From the NCBI GenBank assembly GCA_030844895.1, contig CM061231.1:91236706-91300705 (forward strand): a DNA stretch of 64,000 nucleotides, written 5' to 3'. This document shows positions 29,972 through 41,701 of the stretch, piece after piece. Positions within the stretch are counted from its first letter, which is position 1. The number at the start of each line of letters is the position of its first letter. Below the pieces are notes generated by a model. It did not search any database. It had not been told where the DNA came from and worked only from the letters and a program-made list of their open reading frames with translations. The translations under genes were made by a program, and so were the position numbers. This stretch comes from Ambrosia x helenae. Its lineage: Eukaryota; Streptophyta; Magnoliopsida; Asterales; Asteraceae.

Positions 29972-32900
29972 TTAGTTTTGGTGAGTGTCCAAAGCCAAAT
30001 TGGCTTTGGATGGGTCCTCAGACCTTTCAGACTCAAGCTTTGGAAGGTGATCAGTGGTTTGGACCAATTTTTGAATTAAGGTCAACAACTGCTGCTGACC
30101 ATTTGCCAGTGCTTGTATGTCAACACTTGGGGCAGCAGTTGTTTGATCACTTCCTGACAGATGATAATACCCATATGGATTTCTGTTCACTCTTGGTTTA
30201 GAGGGTCTTTTTGGCTCCTCATAAACATGTGGCAGACTGTGACATGGAGGTTGACCATAACCTCTTGGGTATTTGCTTGGGTGGAGCATCTGTTACTTGG
30301 ACATCTCTAGAAGCAGATGTTTCAAGCCTTTTTGTAACAGATGTTTGGGCAGGTGTGAAGGTCTGTTTGGGCTTTCCTTTTGGAGTACTAACCACAGGGT
30401 TTGCAAGAGTTTTTGCTTTGTATTCTTGTATTTTTACATCAAAATTTTTGAGATACAAGCACTCTTTAGTCTTGTGATTCTTTTTCCCACATATTGAGCA
30501 TGTGGCTTTGGAATCACATTCACTTGTTCCTTTGTTGATATCATATGCTTTTAGAAGAAAACAGTTTTTGGTGACATGGTTCTTCTTTTCATAGAAATCA
30601 CAAAACAAGTTAACAGTCTTTTCTTTCTTCTTCCCCTTTTCAGTTTCTTTTCAGCAGATGTTTGAGCATCTGCTGGAGAATCTTTCAGGGGAATGACTTT
30701 TGCCAAGGGAATGACCCTTGCCTGAGGAGCTGTCTTTCCCTCAGGAGTTTTAAAATCAACAGGTTTATAATTCTCAAGAGTATCACACTCATCAGACCAA
30801 GTAGGTTTAAATTCATACTTTTCAAGTTCAGCAAAAGATGAGGAACCTTCTGGTTTTTCAAGAACAATTTTCTTACCATTTGGTTCAGTGATTTTAATCT
30901 CTTGACCCTGCAGGTTTGTTGGTACTATCTCAACAGACTTTTGACTCTTTGTGTCAGTGTTTTCAAAGGCTGGAGCAGTGGTTGCAAAACCAAAGCCAAA
31001 CTTCACATGACTTTTGGTTTGTTTGTTGAGTAGCATCTCAAAACCTCTACATGATTCCACCCATTTTTTACATTCAACTTGGGTGGACTCAAGCTCACTT
31101 TTACAACTTTGATATTTTGTTATCATAGTTTGGAGCTGGTCTTTGGTTATAGTTGCTTCATGTTTTAAACTGCTAATTTCAGATTCTTTTGCAGTTAAAC
31201 TTGTTTTCAAATCTTTTGTGAGTTTTTCAAATTTAACTTCATCATCCAAAATTTTCTTTCTAAGGTTTTCATTCACCTCTTTGATGTTAGCAAATGCTAT
31301 TACACATTTGTCAGAACACAATTCTTTAAGAATTTGAGGAGATACCTTAGCAGCAGCCATCAAAGCACAATCACACTTGCACTCACATTCATCAGATGCA
31401 CCCCAGGGATCTGAGAGATTCACAACCTCTTCTTCAGGTTTTTCACCTGCAACAACTTCACTAACAATATCATCAGTCACAACATCAGATTCAGTTACCA
31501 CTTCCTCTGATTCAATCTCATCTACCATAGCCATGAAACAAAAATTTTCTGGTTCATTTTCAGCTTTGGCAACTAGTGCAAAATTCTCATCTGTTAGCTC
31601 ATCAGGTAGACTGCTCCAATCAACAAAGCCTTGTGTAAAGAAGCTCTGTTGACTGGTCTCTGCAGGAGCAGAGGATGGAGCAGCAGTCGTTTGTACAGGT
31701 GGTTGAGCAACAGGTGTTTGCACATAATGAATCTGAGGAACAGTGGTTTGGACATACTGGACAGGAACAGTGTTTGAGGACTGTGCAAAATGAGCAGTGT
31801 TTTGCACATTTGGTCCAGGGTTATTATAGGAATTCTGATAAGTGTTGGTCTGTGGTCTTTGATTTGGATAGGTTATCATAGGTGTACCATGTTGACCCCT
31901 ACATTCCCTAGCAAAATGACCAAACCTGTGACATTTATAACACTTGATCTTTGATTTATCCAACCCAACCTTAGATCTGCCAGTCAACCCTGGAAACCTT
32001 CTCCCAGTTTTCTTGTAAAAATTATTAGTTCTTACACTGAGAAGGGCCAATTGGTGCATAATGTCCATTTCTTCCAAATCATCAGGGTCAAAGTATTTCA
32101 GGTCATCATACTCAAAGGATATATTGTCAGATGCCTGTATATCACCACCACTTGCTGTGAAAGCATAGTTTGGTGAATAAGAATCAGAGTTAAAACCAGA
32201 GTTAAAACCTGAAGTTATGTCAATAAAATGATCATAACTCTGATCCTTTGAAGTTATGTCAATAAAATGATCATAACTCTGATCCTTTGTGTTTCCAGGC
32301 ACCTCATCATGACCCAAAAGTGCTGTATTCCCAAACACATAGTCATCAGACACTTTTCCAGAGTCCTGGAGCTTCTTTTTCTGGTTAAGCTCTCTTTCAT
32401 AGGTCAAGAGCTTACCATGAAGCTGGGTCAGTGATAGGTCTTTAAATCCTATTGAGTTTCTCATTACAATAGCAATAGTGTCCCATTTGTCTGGTAATGA
32501 TCTTAAAAACCTATGGTTCAAAGTTGAATGAGGGTAAGTAAGACCAACCAATTTTAGTTCACTAATTAAGCAGTTAAATCTCTCAAACTGTTGAGTTAAT
32601 GACTCTCCTTTGACATGACTGAATGTTTCATATTGTTGGTTAAGTATTTCACGGTTGTTTTCAATAACCTCCTCAGTCCCACCAAACTGCTCTTTCAGTG
32701 CATCCCACAACTCCTTTGCACTGTTACAGTGTAACAACCCAGCATATATATCATTGGGTAGAGCCATGGCCACAATACTGAAGGCCTTAGCATCTAGCTC
32801 AATTTTCTGAAAATCCTGGTCGGAGTAGTTTTCAAGTTTCTTTGGCTCAAACACTTTGGGATCTTCAGTACTCGGCACAGTCGGAACATGTGGTCCGAAG

Positions 32901-33043
32901 ATAACCGACTTCCAACACCCAGTGTTTTGTTGAGCTAGAACATGGCTCATCCGACGTTGCCAGATATTGTATTCAGATCTGACAAGCATCGGTGGCTTGT
33001 TGTTCGTGCCAGTGTTATGTGGATCGTGATTGATAGAAGCCAT
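29972..33043 (-). pseudogene. E3 gag, broken by two frame shifts
   Basis: The ATG at 33043 opens a Sirevirus gag (start MASINHDPHN). It has the UBN2-like core (KELWDALKEQFGGTEE...), the zinc knuckle CYKCHRFGHFAREC, a Gln/Thr-rich stretch and a coiled-coil-like segment. Near 30610, in a purine-rich run, the coding register moves to another frame holding a second knuckle (CSICGKKNHKTKEC, in 30219-30608). Near 30240 it moves back (29972-30289). A duplicated 36-base segment encodes a repeated DQSYDHFIDITS near 32220-32290. The breaks are single-base-type events; they could be real or sequencing errors in purine runs. Confidence 0.85.
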
Positions 33044-33191
33044 TCTCTGATTTTTCAAAAAACAAAGTCTGTTTAACAACGGTTGAAGCGAAATTAAACT
33101 ATTACTCTGTTTTCAATCAAACTGACAAACGATATCAATAATTGTGAGCTGATTATTAAATTGATTTGTTAGATCAAATTTAATTGACCAA

Positions 33192-33203
33192 TCTCTGATA
33201 CCA
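33192..33203 (-). other. E3 primer binding site
   Basis: On the minus strand TGGTATCAGAGA follows the 5' LTR after two bases. It is complementary to the 3' end of initiator tRNA-Met. Confidence 0.9.
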
Positions 33204-33205
33204 AT

Positions 33206-33910
33206 TGTTAGGATCTGAGTTTGTTTGTTTTGATTGTTTAACTAAATGATGGTAATAATGAAATGAAAATAGAATGAAAGTGCAGCGGAATAATAAACTG
33301 TAAATCAAAACAAGAGAGTAAATGTTTTTAGATCGAATGCTTTCATTAATTCAAAGATTACAATCGTACAAGTTACTCCCCCTCAGCCTGATCACACAGT
33401 GTTTGTCAGAGAGAATGTTTTGTGTGTGATGCAATAGAACAGTACAAGCACTGTTCTATTTATAGACTGACTCAAACCACTGATGACCTAGGCTGACGTC
33501 ACCTAAGACAGTGACCTCTAACAGAATAACAAACTTAAACATCTGCTATACAAACTACTGTTACATTGAAAGCACTGATAATAAACATCTGTTGAAGATA
33601 AACTCTGATGGGTCTTGTATCCACTGCTGGAGCCTAAGTGCTGTTGGTTCCAGCAGTGCTTTGGTCTTCAGTACTTGTATCAGCTGTTGCTCTTCATCAG
33701 ACCTTTGGTCAGTAGTTGTTCTTCATCAGTTGTTTCCTCAGCAGTTCTTTATATCAGCAGTTGTTGAGCAGTTGTTTGGATAGAACAGTAGTTAGGGTCA
33801 GCAGTCTTTTGGGAGAAGCAAGTTGTAAAGACTGTTTATTCAAGGATCAAATAGATAGCATATTTTGGCTTTCCAATCATCTGTTCTTCTCCAGGTCAGC
33901 AGACCCAACA
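33206..33910 (-). repeat. E3 5' LTR (705 bp)
   Basis: This is the promoter LTR in element orientation. A TATA box TATAAATA lies on the minus strand at 33464-33457. It looks identical to 21440-22144. Confidence 0.95.
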
Positions 33911-33915
33911 AAAAT

Positions 33916-34463
33916 GCTTGGAGTGTCCTTGTCTAGCTGTAAAGCCTAACAAGAACGTTGACTTTTCAAAGGAATTGAACCCAATGGTGATCAAAGAAGA
34001 CATGTTTTAGCCTATAAGTGGACACTCACTCCAGGAATCCCCAGGTAAGCATAACAGGTCCGTTATTGGATTTATGCGCTATGCTTGCCTATGCCAGAAA
34101 ACCCAGTGTACAGGCATCCACCCTTCCAGATTGCACGTGTTCCATCACACTCATTAAAGCTCAACAACTTTGAAGGAGCAAAATAAGAGTAGGCATTATG
34201 CCTAAGAGTGTCTTCATGAAAGGTACTGCTCCCGTTCCATGATGATGTAGACTTTCCACTCCTTGTAGGACACCATCTCTATGCACCATGATGAAAGACG
34301 AGGAGGAATGGAGGAGAAGGGAAAAATAGAAGAAGGAAAGTAAAGGGAAATGAGGGGTAGGGTAATTTAGGAAATATTATGCATGAAAGGTGAAGTTCGG
34401 TTATAGTCTAGGCCATTTTATCTAATAACCTAGTTCCCTATAACCATGGCTCTGATACCAATC
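33916..34463 (-). other. G2 leader, PBS-proximal part, and primer binding site
   Basis: This resumes the G2 leader after E3. The PBS reads TGGTATCAGAGCC on the minus strand (34460-34448). The block near 33990-34135 matches the G1 leader. No gene is seen. Confidence 0.8.
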
Positions 34464-34854
34464 TGTAACACCCCAACCGATGGCGGAATCATCGAGGTGC
34501 CACGTAGTGACGATTGTTCAAAAGCTCATGGTACTAAAATATAAATATTTGATTATTAAATATTGTCTTACAATATGTGAAAATGAATACACAACAAAAA
34601 TTGAGATAGCTGTTTTATTTAGTCTAAGTCCAAAGTCCTATATGAAGCGTCAAGCAGCTTATCCTGAAACATACACGAAAATAAATTTTGTCAACATATG
34701 ATGTTGGTGAGTACTACTTAGCTTTGTACATATAGTATAAGTTTGAAAAGTAGTACAATTCATGTGTCTAGCATCACCAAGGCATTATGTAAACACGCAA
34801 GTAACCAAACAAGACAAAGATCAAATGTAAAGTTGATAAGATGAAATTGATAAT

Positions 34855-34972
34855 GAGCACCCTAACACGTGTCAAGTCTAAAAGAGCACCATAACATAAG
34901 TTATGTCTAAATGAGCACCGTAACATAAGTTACGTCTGTATGTAAAGAGCACCATAACATAAGTTATGTCTA
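34855..34972. repeat. Four tandem units with palindromic cores in G2 LTR
   Basis: Units start with GAGCACC at 34855, 34884, 34913 and 34947 (steps 29, 29, 34). Three hold the imperfect palindromes ATAACATAAGTTAT or GTAACATAAGTTAC; both outer bases changed together in the latter. The first holds an ACACGTGT core instead. Confidence 0.8.
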
Positions 34973-35971
34973 GATGTATGATTTTGTATGTAAGCTACGT
35001 TCATGTTCAAACATAAGCACAAAGATAATCAACACACGTATATGAATTGTAAATGAATAAAAATGTATGTGTAAATGAATTTGCAAGTTTTGTATACTTG
35101 TGCATGAATCACCCCAAAAGTGTGAAAACGAAAAAGGGGATAAGTAATACTCACATTAGCAAGGTGGTAAGTCTTATGGAATTGAATAAGTGTAATCCAA
35201 CGTTGCCAAGTATCACCCTATGTAGAAGGTAACAAATAAGTCTAAGTCTATCTAGTCTACAAGTATATTCTAGGGTTTCGAATTGGGGATAAGTATTCGT
35301 TTGATTAATAATTTAAACGTTTAATAAATAGGAGAAATTTGATAAATAAATAAACAAAAGTCTTTTTGTAAATTTTAAATTAAAGATGATCACAATATAA
35401 AGTTAAGTGTGAAAATAATTTTTATAAAATTATTTTCTTATAAATGGAATATTAAATCTATTTATTTCAAATTGTCAAAATATAACTTTAATATCTAAAA
35501 ATATTAAAATTGAAGAATTTTTGAATTAAAAATTGTATTCCTGTTCTAAATGAATAGAAATAATTTATATAAAATTTTGGTGCAAAAATATTGAAAAATG
35601 AATTTATTATGATTTATTTAAGATTAAAACTAACAAAAATTAATTAAAAATATAAAAAGAATGTTTTTTCAGAAATAAAAATTATTTCTGAAATGTTTAA
35701 TGCTATACAAGTGTAAGATAATTTTTGTGGAATTTAATAAAATCGTTTAGATATTTTTATTGAATTTTACAATTATAAATGAATAAATTTGTAATATTTA
35801 TAATATATATTAAATAAATTATTTTTGAAAAACTAAAAATTGTACAATGAACTTTACCATTAGAAGATCATACAGTAATATTTGTAGAATTTATAAGTCA
35901 TATTAAGTATTTTAAATATATTAAAGAGTTTATTAGTCAATAAATTTATAAAAATGAAAAAGGAAAAGCTG

Positions 35972-36059
35972 AAAAAAAAATGGATGCTTTTGCTGGGACT
36001 CGAACTCTTGCTTGGGCCGGTTCATGTGTTTACACACACACATGATACCAGCTGATCTG
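35972..36059 (-). other. tRNA-like module (sense) in G2 LTR
   Basis: On the minus strand there is an A-box-like CAGATCAGCTGG (36059-36048, two mismatches). A B-box-like AGTTCGAGTCC (36006-35996, one mismatch) and a T9 run (35980-35972) follow. It sits where G1 has its sense module, despite strong overall divergence. Confidence 0.55.
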
Positions 36060-36176
36060 TGGGCTATTTGGTGTTAGGATTCAAACTGTTTAATCTTTAA
36101 AACTTGTCTGCGATCGTGTTCTTCCCTAATTCAAAACATAAAAACCCTAGTTTTTCTAATACACTAATTCATCAAC

Positions 36177-36205
36177 CAATAACCCTTGGATTCAAAGGGT
36201 TATTG
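36177..36205 (-). other. Covarying hairpin in G2 LTR
   Basis: CAATAACCCTT pairs with AAGGGTTATTG over 7 bases. The G1 stem at this place has AATAGCCC/GGGCTATT; the G-to-A change on one arm is matched by C-to-T on the other. Confidence 0.75.
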
Positions 36206-36314
36206 TTCGGAATGTATCAATGATTAAAAACACAAAACGAATTGATTCATACCAAGCAGATTTGAAGCAAGAACACGAGTCAAACCAAAAAGTCAACCGG
36301 GTTAAATACGCGAG

Positions 36315-36904
36315 TGTTAGTGAACGAACAAAAGAACTGATAGTGAGGTTAGTGTTTTCGGCACTTTAAGACCAAGAGAGTGGGTTTAATTTGTAGATGC
36401 AAAAGTGCGACTAGAGCTTTGGATTGTAAAACACATTTTGGTTTGTAAATATCGAAGGTGCGAAGGAACAATTTAGAGGGTGCGAAGGAGGATTTAAAGG
36501 TGCGAAGGAAGTGGATCTGGACGAATGAAGAATAGATTATTGAAGAACTTGGTTCGACCAGTTGATGTGGGCGAACCTGCACATTCGCATGAACGATTTG
36601 GGCGAATGTGCAGGCCTATAAATAGGTTAAGTTCATTTTTTAATGTAACTTTGATGATTATTATTCCCTCCTCTTTCTGAAAACTCTCTCTAGATTTTGT
36701 TAAACTTGTTTTACGTTTAAACCTTGATTGTAATCATTATTCTACGTGTAAACAAGTGTTTTATTAATGAAATTGATTGAAAATGATGATCTGTGTGTTT
36801 GAATCTGTTTGATTATTACTTTGTGATAGTTTTAGGGTTTCCGCACCTGAAACTAACTTGTTTGATCAATCTTTGTTTATTATCGATCCTAATACGCACA
36901 TACA
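36315..36904 (+). repeat. E2 5' LTR (590 bp)
   Basis: It starts TGTTAGTG and ends ACATACA three bases before the PBS. CGAAGG/CGAATG arms lie at 36455-36612, with a perfect 10-bp pair GCACATTCGC/GCGAATGTGC at 36579-36611. A TATA box (TATAAAT) is at 36616-36622. Confidence 0.85.
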
Positions 36905-36907
36905 AAG

Positions 36908-36920
36908 TGGTATCAGAGCC
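36908..36920 (+). other. E2 primer binding site
   Basis: TGGTATCAGAGCC is complementary to the 3' end of initiator tRNA-Met and lies three bases from the LTR. Confidence 0.92.
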
Positions 36921-37149
36921 ATTTCGGATCAAACAACCACAAATTAATAATCTCTCAGCTGATTTGGACCCAATTTTGGTCAAAAAGTTTCTGTTTTCAA
37001 TAACAAACTGATGTGATAAGATTTTGATCGATTACACCTTGATTTCGAGTTTAAATTGGATAATTTTCTTTATTAAAATCCATCTACATTTGAAAAACAT
37101 GATCAAAATTAACTGATTTTCAAAGAATAACCGTTTTTGAAATCACAGG

Positions 37150-37440
37150 GGTCAAACGAGAGAGTTTGGTCGAAAGAGGAATTCATTTGGGTCGAAAGAG
37201 TGTTTTTCTGTACGAAGGAGGTGTTTTAGTGGTCGAAGGAAGACTTTGATTGCTTATTTTTCACATTCGTACCCTTGTTTCACCTTCGCCTGATCGAACG
37301 GTCGAAGGAGTTGATAAACGGTCGAAAGAGAGTTCTAAGTGGTCGAAGGAGTTATTGTTGTTTAGTTTACATTCGTATCAATCATAAACGGGCGAAAGAG
37401 AACTTTATTTCTCCTTCGCACGTCCGTATATACGAAGGAA
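37150..37440 (+). repeat. Hairpin-arm array in E2 leader
   Basis: About a dozen arms of the form CGAAAGAG, CGAAGGAG, CACATTCG, CACCTTCG and CTCCTTCG are spaced about 20-30 bases apart. The last pair, at 37411-37440, sets CTCCTTCG against CGAAGGAA. It is the E2 counterpart of the E1 arrays but uses shifted variants. Confidence 0.7.
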
Positions 37441-37495
37441 CATCCTGTTTTGAAACATTTTTAATCTTTTCGTGTTTAATCGTTTGCAGGACAAG

Positions 37496-40400
37496 ATGTG
37501 GAACTTTCCAACAACACCTAGACCTACTCAAGCACCACAACAGCAGACAACACAAGATCCGTGGTCCATTGCAGCTCAAAAGACTAGTCAACCATCACAG
37601 CCGATCAATTATATGGCAATGACTAGTTCGGCACCACAACAAGTTGTTCAATCATTACCACAACCGATTGACAACTATTGGGGAGTCGCAGCAGCAGCAG
37701 TCCATACTCAGACGACCAACGCTATATCCACTCTTATTCATGATCTATCTTCTGGAAGCGGCAATCGTCCACCGAAGTTAATGGACATGAAGGAGTATAA
37801 CACTTGGAAGATGAAGTTTAAGATTCACGTTGAGGGACAAGGACTTGAAGGAGCCGAGGCATGGCAAATGATTGTGAAGGGTTACGTTGCTCCTATTCTG
37901 GAGAATACTGGAGAACCAATCCCTTTGGAGAATTTGGCGGATGACGAGAAGAAAAGGTTTGCTATAGAGAAGAAAGCATTCTCTCAGCTATCCCAGGCGA
38001 TCAACACTGATTTACTACATCAGTTTGGATCGTGCACTACATCCAAACAACTTTGGGATATGTTGAGAAATCGACATGATGGAAATGAAAAGACAAGGAA
38101 GCTTAGGATGGAAGAGCTTCGGAAGGAGTTTGAAAACTTCAGTTATATGGGTAATGAGACCCTAAAAGAGTTGGTTCCAAGGTACTGCCATTTGCTCACT
38201 GAATTGTCGAGCTATGAGATCAGCATTCCAATGTCGGAATTAGTTGATAAATTTGCTGATGCTTTACCACCCTACTGGAACCAACACATCGAAGTGTTAA
38301 AGGAGAAGGATGCTTATCAGTATTGGACTATTAATGAGTTCATCCAAAAGCTGGAAAACAAAGAGATGGAGGAAAAGAGAAAAGCTAAGAGAGCTCAGAT
38401 TCCACAGAATCTTGATTTATATGTGAGTGGTACATCTAACTCTCTTTCTGCTTCAAGCACCACATCTACTGTTGCACCTCACATAGCATGTGTGTCTAAC
38501 ATTGTTGAACCAACAAAAGCACCCATTAACTACCTTGCTCAAACTTCATCCTACACACCATCATACACACAACAACCTTATCAAACACAAAACTTTATTC
38601 CACCATTTTCACCATTACAACAAACCGCATGCTATACATCAAGTCAACAGCAACAACAACAACAATATCCTCCTCAAGTGAACCAGATGCAGATTACTCA
38701 AGCACAATCAAGTCAAAACCCGATTGTGTTAGAGACATCAAATCTTAACAATGTGACTGTTTAAATTGCTCAACAGCATGTTGCTCTAGTATCTGCCATG
38801 GCTGCTTCTTACAACGGTTTGGTAGCAAGTCAAATTGGTAACAATAGTCTCACCAATGAGGACTATGCTCAAATCGACAAAGAGGAAATGGAGTTGATGG
38901 ACATTCAGTGGGCTTTTGCAAGCATTATGAGGAGAGCCACTGATTTTATTCAGAAGACTGGCAGGACTGATCTCTCAACCTCTCCCAACACCACATATGG
39001 ATTCAACAAAGCAAAGGCTACTTGCTTTAACTGTGGTGAGAAGGGACATTTTAAAAGGGAGTGCACACAACCAGCACAACAAGGTAACCGAAATCCTTTC
39101 AATTCTACATACCAAAACCGACAAAACCAAAACCAGAATCAAGTGTCTTACAACAGTCCAAATATCTCAAGCTTTCAACCACAAAACCAAAACACTTATC
39201 AGAACCGTCAACAAAACAACAACACCAGACAATCCACAACCCAAAACCAACCTCAACAAAACCCAAACCGAACTATTGTTCCTATCTCTACACCTAACAC
39301 ACAAAACCAAAACCAAACTGATACTCAAAACCAAGCACTTGTTATCCAAAAGGATGAAGGTTTTGACTGGACTGGTATGCAATTGGGGGTGGAGGAGATC
39401 ACTGCTGGGAATGTTGCGTGTGTGGCACAGCAGATGAGGTTGGATGAGAATGAGGAAGTTGAAGAAGAGGTTGTGATTGAAAAGGTGTCGGAGTTGAAGA
39501 TTGAAGAAGTGAATGATGATGTGATTGCTGAAGGTGAAGACAAGAAATCAGGAATGATTCTTGATTCTGTCACTGATGTTGGAGATCAATACGACTCAGC
39601 TTACTCGGATATGGAGAGCGAATCTGATTCAGAGACTAGTGTGAATTCACTAGATGATGATATTGACCAACTGCTAGCTGAAGCTGACTTCCTGATGACC
39701 CGCAAGTCATGTATGGTGGATGATGCATGCACCAAGATTGACTACTCCAAATTCTTTGCAGGAAAGGAAGCTCACTTTGCTTTAATGGCCATGACAGAAC
39801 CCCCTAAGCCGGTAAGTTCTGAAACTCAATCTTGTGTTAAATGTGATAAATGTGCTGATTTTGAAAAACTGACTGATGAAAACAAGCTTCTCAAGGTTCA
39901 ACTTGAGAGTGCAAAACTCAACTGTCAGATTTATCAAAAGGACTTAAAAGATTTCAACAAAGTTCTTGATGGTTATAAAAAGGATGTGTCTGAACTGAAA
40001 AAGACATTATCTATTAAACAACTTGCCATTAATAATTACATCAATGAAATGGAAAACACTAAATTGGAAATGGCAACCATCAAGTGCTTTGCGGAAAAAG
40101 TTAACAAGAAATTAGAAAGTTACAAGCACATAGCATACGTAGTTGATCATAACATTGAAGAACCCTCCCAGACGAATAGTGCAAACTATAAGTCAGTTCC
40201 ATCTCCGGTATTGTTTGAGAATCACACTTTACACGCAATACCACCGAAGACTTTAATCAATCCTGATCCCACACCAGAAATTGAGCCTAACACTTCCAGT
40301 GTCGGGGATCCATATTCTGATGTGAGACCAGTACTGGGAAATAGTGAGGGTGTGGTCGCTACTGATGATTCAGATGAAGAAGATGAGTCATCTGAGACGG

Positions 40401-41269
40401 TTGAAAGTGATAGTGATATTCCTGATGAAAATCATATAATCACTACTGAGCCAGTCTCACCGTCTCAGATCATTCATTCAATGGCAAATGCTCATCGCAA
40501 AAATGAGGTTAAGAAAAATGATAAGTTTGTTGGTAAGAGTTTTGAAAAGAAAGAGGTAAAGAAGGTTGAGAAAAACGTGAGAAAACCAGTTGAAAAGAAA
40601 GCTGAAATTAAAACTGAGAAAAATGTGGTAAAACCGGTTGATAAGAAAAATGAGTTAAAATCTGAGAAAACCAATGATGTGAGCAATGAATTGTGTGATA
40701 AACCTGTCAAAATCTTCTATCGGATGCAAGGCTCCGATAAGATTTTATCAGATGATGAGTTTCCGATTAAATTTGTCAATTCTACAAAAATCGAAAAGAT
40801 CTGGCAGGAAAGTACGATTTGGTTCCCGAAATTTGAAAGGACCAACGACATTCCTCAAGAGATCTTAGACAAAATTTATTCAAAAAAAGAAGCAAAGGTC
40901 AATGTCACACAGTTTGTTTTGCCTGTTCATAAAGAAAATAGTTTTATTGAACCGACTTACTCAAAGGATCCAGCTCCTGAGAGTTTAAGGAAACAATGCA
41001 TGGTCGATCGATATCCCATTGCTAGTTTTTCCAAGTCGCCGATCAAGGAAAACTATGAGGAATATCGTGCGTGTTATAAGTGCGGGGAACGGGGACATTT
41101 ACTTGCCGCCTGCCCGTACGTAAGACACAAAAGGCACGAGGTGGAGATGAGGCAATATCATGAGTATCCGGTTGACAATTATGGCTATCAACAGAGATGG
41201 CATTTTCCCCAACAAGATTTTTATCATAATCAAAACAATTTTTACAACAAGGGGAAAATCGTCCGATGA
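37496..41269 (+). pseudogene. E2 gag with an in-frame stop
   Basis: The ATG at 37496 is chosen because it is the first in the frame. It follows a TTTGCAG (37483-37489) that looks like a splice acceptor; the open frame upstream to 37472 has no ATG. Residues about 100-330 hold a UBN2-type gag core (LMDMKEYNTWKMKF, SKQLWDMLRNRHDGNEKTRK). The frame is cut by TAA at 38762-38764, probably from CAA, and reopens at once in the same register. Downstream are the zinc knuckle CFNCGEKGHFKREC (about residue 510), Asn/Gln-rich sequence, an acidic region, a coiled-coil-like stretch and a second knuckle CYKCGERGHLLAAC (about residue 1193). The frame ends TGA at 41267-41269, overlapping the next start in ATGA. 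Confidence 0.87.
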
Positions 41270-41685
41270 CGTATGATAAGCGCAACCGGATGACCACTGA
41301 TAAATCTGGTAAGAAACCTATGATGAACTTAACTGCTGATACCAAAAAGGTAGCTCCTAAGCCTAATGGTAAACAAGCAGTTGGACCTGTCTCTGTTAAA
41401 TCAGAGAAGGTAACCAAGAAGGTTGCTTTTAAAGAAGAAGTAAAGAAACCGACTGAGACTTCAAAATCTCAGATTCGGTTCTTGAAACGATCTGAGCAAT
41501 CTTGGTCATCTAAGGAATCTGAAGGGGCCTCTGCTTCACAGAGTGAGAAGAATGAGAAAAAGAAAGTTGTTAGTGAGAAGAAAGGGGTTGAAGTAACCCA
41601 AGATGTTTGTGAGTCAAAAGATTCTTTGAAACAACCTGTTCAAAGACCCAAGACCAAACAGGCTTGGGTCCCCCGAAAGAACTAA
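41266..41685 (+). CDS. E2 gag C-terminal tail in the -1 frame
   Basis: The ATG at 41266 overlaps the gag stop as ATGA. The 139 residues are Lys/Ser-rich and end AWVPRKN, the WVPK-type end found before protease in Sireviruses. It was probably joined to gag in the ancestor and shifted by an indel; reinitiation at ATGA is the alternative. No domain is recognised. Confidence 0.6.
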   Translation: MTYDKRNRMTTDKSGKKPMMNLTADTKKVAPKPNGKQAVGPVSVKSEKVTKKVAFKEEVKKPTETSKSQIRFLKRSEQSWSSKESEGASASQSEKNEKKKVVSEKKGVEVTQDVCESKDSLKQPVQRPKTKQAWVPRKN

Positions 41686-41701
41686 TTGATCTACTTTAAA
41701 T

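Larger units (their letters stand above)
21440..33910 (-). mobile_element. E3: complete Sirevirus (Ty1/copia) with extra ORF
   Basis: The element is 12.47 kb with 705-bp LTRs that look identical, flanked by the 5-bp duplication aaaat (21435-21439 and 33911-33915). It has a tRNA-Met PBS and a polypurine tract. Reading from right to left it carries gag, pol and a long extra ORF in the envelope position. Identical LTRs make it the youngest insertion here, yet gag-pol has three frame breaks and the extra ORF has one in-frame stop. It interrupts the leader of G2. Confidence 0.96.
34464..36314 (-). repeat. G2 right LTR, truncated by E2
   Basis: It starts TGTAACACCCCAACCGATGG like the G1 LTR and stays alignable for most of its length, but is clearly diverged. 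It contains four palindromic tandem units (34855-34972), a tRNA-like module (35972-36059) and the hairpin at 36177-36205. E2 begins at 36315; the rest of this LTR is not found beyond E2. Confidence 0.85.

Noticed and set aside
41230..41275. Programmed -1 slip at the gag ATGA overlap of E2
   Set aside because: No X-XXY-YYZ slippery heptamer in the right frame; an ancestral indel is simpler.
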